NCBI GenBank assembly: GCA_017883215.1
Contig: JADGOA010000170.1
Coordinates: 1-7,987, forward strand
DNA length: 7,987 nucleotides
From: Thermoanaerobaculia bacterium
GTDB taxonomy: Bacteria; Acidobacteriota; Thermoanaerobaculia; Gp7-AA8
Direction of reading: 5' to 3'
The notes below the pieces were generated by a model. It had not been told where the DNA came from and did no database searches. It saw nothing but the letters and a program-made list of their open reading frames with translations. Shown here piece after piece: positions 6,081 to 7,987 of the stretch. The translations under genes were made by a program, and so were the position numbers. How positions within the stretch are numbered: position 1 is the stretch's first letter; each line of letters opens with the position of its first letter.

Positions 6081-6776
6081 TCACACCACGATCTTCCCGT
6101 CCCGAATGTGAATGATCCGTTTCGCTTCCCGGGCTACGTCGTCTTCGTGGGTGACCATGATGATGGAGTTGCCGCGGTTGTGAAGCTCGCGGAAGAGGTC
6201 GAGGATCTCACGGCCGGTTTGCGAGTCGAGGTTCCCGGTTGGCTCGTCGGCCAGCAGGAGCGACGGACGGTTCACGAGAGCGCGGGCGATGGCGACGCGC
6301 TGGCGCTGACCGCCGGAGAGCTCGTTCGGCTGGTGATGCATGCGGTCCCGGAGCCCGACCGCTGCCAGGGCACCTTCGGCAAGGTCGCGGCGCTCTGCAC
6401 GCGAGATCTTCGCGTAGATCAGCGGAAGCTCGACATTGTGCAGGGCCGTGGTGCGGGCCAGCAGGTTGAACGTCTGGAACACGAAGCCGATCTTCTTGTT
6501 GCGGATGGCCGCCAGCTCGTCATCGCTCATCGACTCGACCGGGATCCCGTCGAGCAGGTAATGGCCGGACGTCGGCCGGTCAAGACAGCCGACGATGTTC
6601 ATCAACGTCGACTTGCCCGAGCCGGACGGCCCCATGATGGCCACGTACTCGCCCGTGCTGATGATCAGATCGACTCCGCTCAGGGCAAAAATCTGCTGTG
6701 GGCCGAGCTCGTAGACGCGCTTCAAGTCGCGCATCTCGATCAGGTGCGCCGGCATGCTCTCCGCGACAGCACTCAT
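6081..6776 (-). CDS. ABC transporter ATP-binding protein, MacB/LolD class
   Basis: A 231-residue cytoplasmic ATPase that powers the exporter. All motifs are intact: Walker A GPSGSGKST (49-57), Q-loop Gln101, signature LSGGQ (153-157), Walker B LLLADE (173-178), D-loop region GNLD (181-184) and switch His210. The MacB/LolD-type Walker A surroundings (YVAIMGPSGSGKSTLMNIVG) and the FQTFNLL segment after the Q-loop place it with ATPases that partner FtsX/MacB-fold permeases. The ATG at 6776 overlaps the adaptor stop codon as ATGA, with AAAGAGG 4 nt upstream (6781-6787), so the two are translationally coupled. In E. coli MacB this domain is fused to the permease; here it is separate, and the partner permease follows after the four-helix-bundle cassette. 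The gene ends flush with the heptad array. Confidence 0.96.
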   Translation of the reverse strand: MSAVAESMPAHLIEMRDLKRVYELGPQQIFALSGVDLIISTGEYVAIMGPSGSGKSTLMNIVGCLDRPTSGHYLLDGIPVESMSDDELAAIRNKKIGFVFQTFNLLARTTALHNVELPLIYAKISRAERRDLAEGALAAVGLRDRMHHQPNELSGGQRQRVAIARALVNRPSLLLADEPTGNLDSQTGREILDLFRELHNRGNSIIMVTHEDDVAREAKRIIHIRDGKIVV

Positions 6777-7987
6777 GATTCCTCTTTCTTGTCCTTGGTC
6801 GGTTTCTGCTTTTCTTCTTTGGAGATTTCGACGGCCTCACCATTGCTCAGTTTTTTCAACGTGCGGAACGGGCCGGTCACGACCATATCTCCGATCTTGA
6901 TTCCGGACAGCAGCGCCACGTGTATGGCATCGCTGATCCCGGTCCGAACCTCGACCATGCGAACTTTGCCGTCCTTCACCACGAATACGTATTTTTTCTT
7001 GGGAAGGTTCTCGTCCGAGGAGTCCTCCTCCCCTTTCTTCGCGTTCGGCACGCGCTCGACGACGCTCTGGATCGGAACGGCGACCGTGTTCGCGACCGTG
7101 CTGGTCACGATCGACACCTGTGAGGTCATGCCGGGGCGGAGGCGATCGTCGGCGTTGTCGATGGAAGTCTTGACGGTGAAGTAGCGAACGCCGCTGCCGG
7201 CGCTCTGGCGCACGTTGGCCGAGCTGCCGATCTCGACGACGTGCCCCTTGTACTCCTTCTCCGGGATGGCGTCGACGCGGATCGAAGCGGCCTGCCCGCC
7301 CCGGATCCCCACCACATCCGTCTCCCCCACCTCGGCTTTGACGAGAATGTCCGAGAGGTCGGCGATGATGGCGATGACGGAGCCGGGGTTGTTCATCGTC
7401 CCGGTGATGACGACCTCGCCCTCGCGGGCGTTCAGCTGCACCACTTTGCCGTCGATCGGCGACTCGATGGTGGTGTGGGAAAGGTCGTTCTCGGCCTGGA
7501 CCAGGCCGGCTTGCGCCTGATGAACACCTTCCTGTGCCGACGCGTAGAGCGCCTGCGCGTTCTGGTAGTCGAGGCGGGCCTTGTCGAACAGCTCCTGCGC
7601 CTGAATGCCCTGCTGCTGCATATTCTGGGCGCGCTCGTAGATGAGCTCGGCCGTCGCCAGAGCCGATTTGCTCCGCTGGACTTCGATGCGTTGATTGGCG
7701 AGCTGTGAGCGCATGCGATCGCGCTGCGCGACGTAGGCGGGGCGCTCGAGCTCGACGAGCTTCTGCCCCTTCTTCACCCGGTCGCCCTCGTCGAAGTAGA
7801 GCTTCTCGATCTTTCCGATCACGTGGGCGCTGATGTTGACCTTCAGTTTCGGATCGATCTCGCCAGGTGCGGTGACGACAGCTTGGATGGTGCGGCCCTT
7901 AGCGGACTCCGCATACACCTTCTGCGCGTCGCCGTTGCCGCTGCGGATGCTGAAAAAAACAATGACGCTGATGACGACGACGGCCGC
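6773..7987 (-). CDS. Periplasmic adaptor subunit, MacA-like membrane fusion protein (5' partial)
   Basis: The reading frame is open to the window edge; 404 residues are visible and the true start lies beyond 7987. A GTG at 7918 is in frame but would cut off a hydrophobic segment (AAVVVISVIVFFSI, first 14 visible residues), which looks like the N-terminal membrane anchor; so the gene continues upstream. Domains in visible numbering: lipoyl half (about 50-83, with GKIEKLYFDEGDRVKKGQKL), an alpha-helical coiled-coil hairpin (about 84-170, Gln/Ala-rich), second lipoyl half (IESPIDGKVVQLNAREGEVV, 174-193), beta-barrel (about 205-300, with RPGMTSQVSI) and a membrane-proximal domain. A Lys/Glu/Asp-rich insertion (about 314-332) and a charged Lys/Glu tail (386-404) are notable. 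It should connect the permease to an outer-membrane TolC-like channel; no such channel gene lies in the window. The stop overlaps the ATPase start by 4 nt. Confidence 0.94.
   Translation of the reverse strand, partial: AAVVVISVIVFFSIRSGNGDAQKVYAESAKGRTIQAVVTAPGEIDPKLKVNISAHVIGKIEKLYFDEGDRVKKGQKLVELERPAYVAQRDRMRSQLANQRIEVQRSKSALATAELIYERAQNMQQQGIQAQELFDKARLDYQNAQALYASAQEGVHQAQAGLVQAENDLSHTTIESPIDGKVVQLNAREGEVVITGTMNNPGSVIAIIADLSDILVKAEVGETDVVGIRGGQAASIRVDAIPEKEYKGHVVEIGSSANVRQSAGSGVRYFTVKTSIDNADDRLRPGMTSQVSIVTSTVANTVAVPIQSVVERVPNAKKGEEDSSDENLPKKKYVFVVKDGKVRMVEVRTGISDAIHVALLSGIKIGDMVVTGPFRTLKKLSNGEAVEISKEEKQKPTKDKKEES

Noticed and set aside
6773..7918. Complete adaptor starting at the GTG at 7918
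   Set aside because: The frame continues upstream and encodes a hydrophobic anchor segment expected at the start of this family, so the GTG is internal and the gene is cut by the window edge.

Overview
The window is a compact, high-GC stretch (hand counts of sample lines give about 60-68% GC) in which every supported gene lies on the minus strand. It therefore reads from right (7987) to left (1). The gene types suggest a Gram-negative soil or sediment bacterium: a split MacAB-type exporter, an SpoIVB-like (S55) protein with a signal peptide, and a large secreted propeller protein. Acidobacteriota or a near relative is my best guess. It rests on recalled resemblance of the S55 protein to acidobacterial homologues, not on a marker gene.

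Layout in transcription order. (1) 7987-6773: periplasmic adaptor (MacA-like membrane fusion protein), whose 5' end lies outside the window. (2) 6776-6081: ABC ATPase (MacB/LolD class), overlapping the adaptor stop by 4 nt. (3) 6080-5578: an apparent insert holding a small four-helix-bundle gene (23S rRNA intervening-sequence protein family) between inverted arrays of a 7-bp repeat. (4) 5566-4343: MacB/FtsX-type permease. (5) 4342-4290: heptad-repeat hairpin of a second sequence family. (6) 4189-2378: S55 (SpoIVB-like) exported protein. (7) 2373-2311: gene-less hairpin of the first heptad family. (8) 2294-126: secreted 722-residue beta-propeller plus beta-sandwich protein of unknown function. 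(9) 122-3: another heptad-repeat element of the second family, running to the window edge.

The adaptor, ATPase and permease should form one tripartite exporter: ATPase and permease in the inner membrane, with the adaptor linking them across the periplasm to an outer-membrane channel not seen here. The S55 and propeller genes follow in the same direction. They may share a transcript or a cell-envelope role, but the sequence shows no direct functional link.

The most interesting signal is the repeat system. Both families are built from 7-bp units (AGTCCTG/CAGGACT and AGCGRGT/ACYCGCT) arranged as inverted arrays. Each array begins 0-4 nt after the stop codon of the preceding gene, at all four such gene ends. 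One of these elements carries the four-helix-bundle gene in its loop. That layout resembles the inverted-repeat-bounded, ORF-carrying intervening sequences of 23S rRNA, but here it sits inside an exporter operon. The arrays also supply the last codons of the small gene and may couple its translation to that of the permease.
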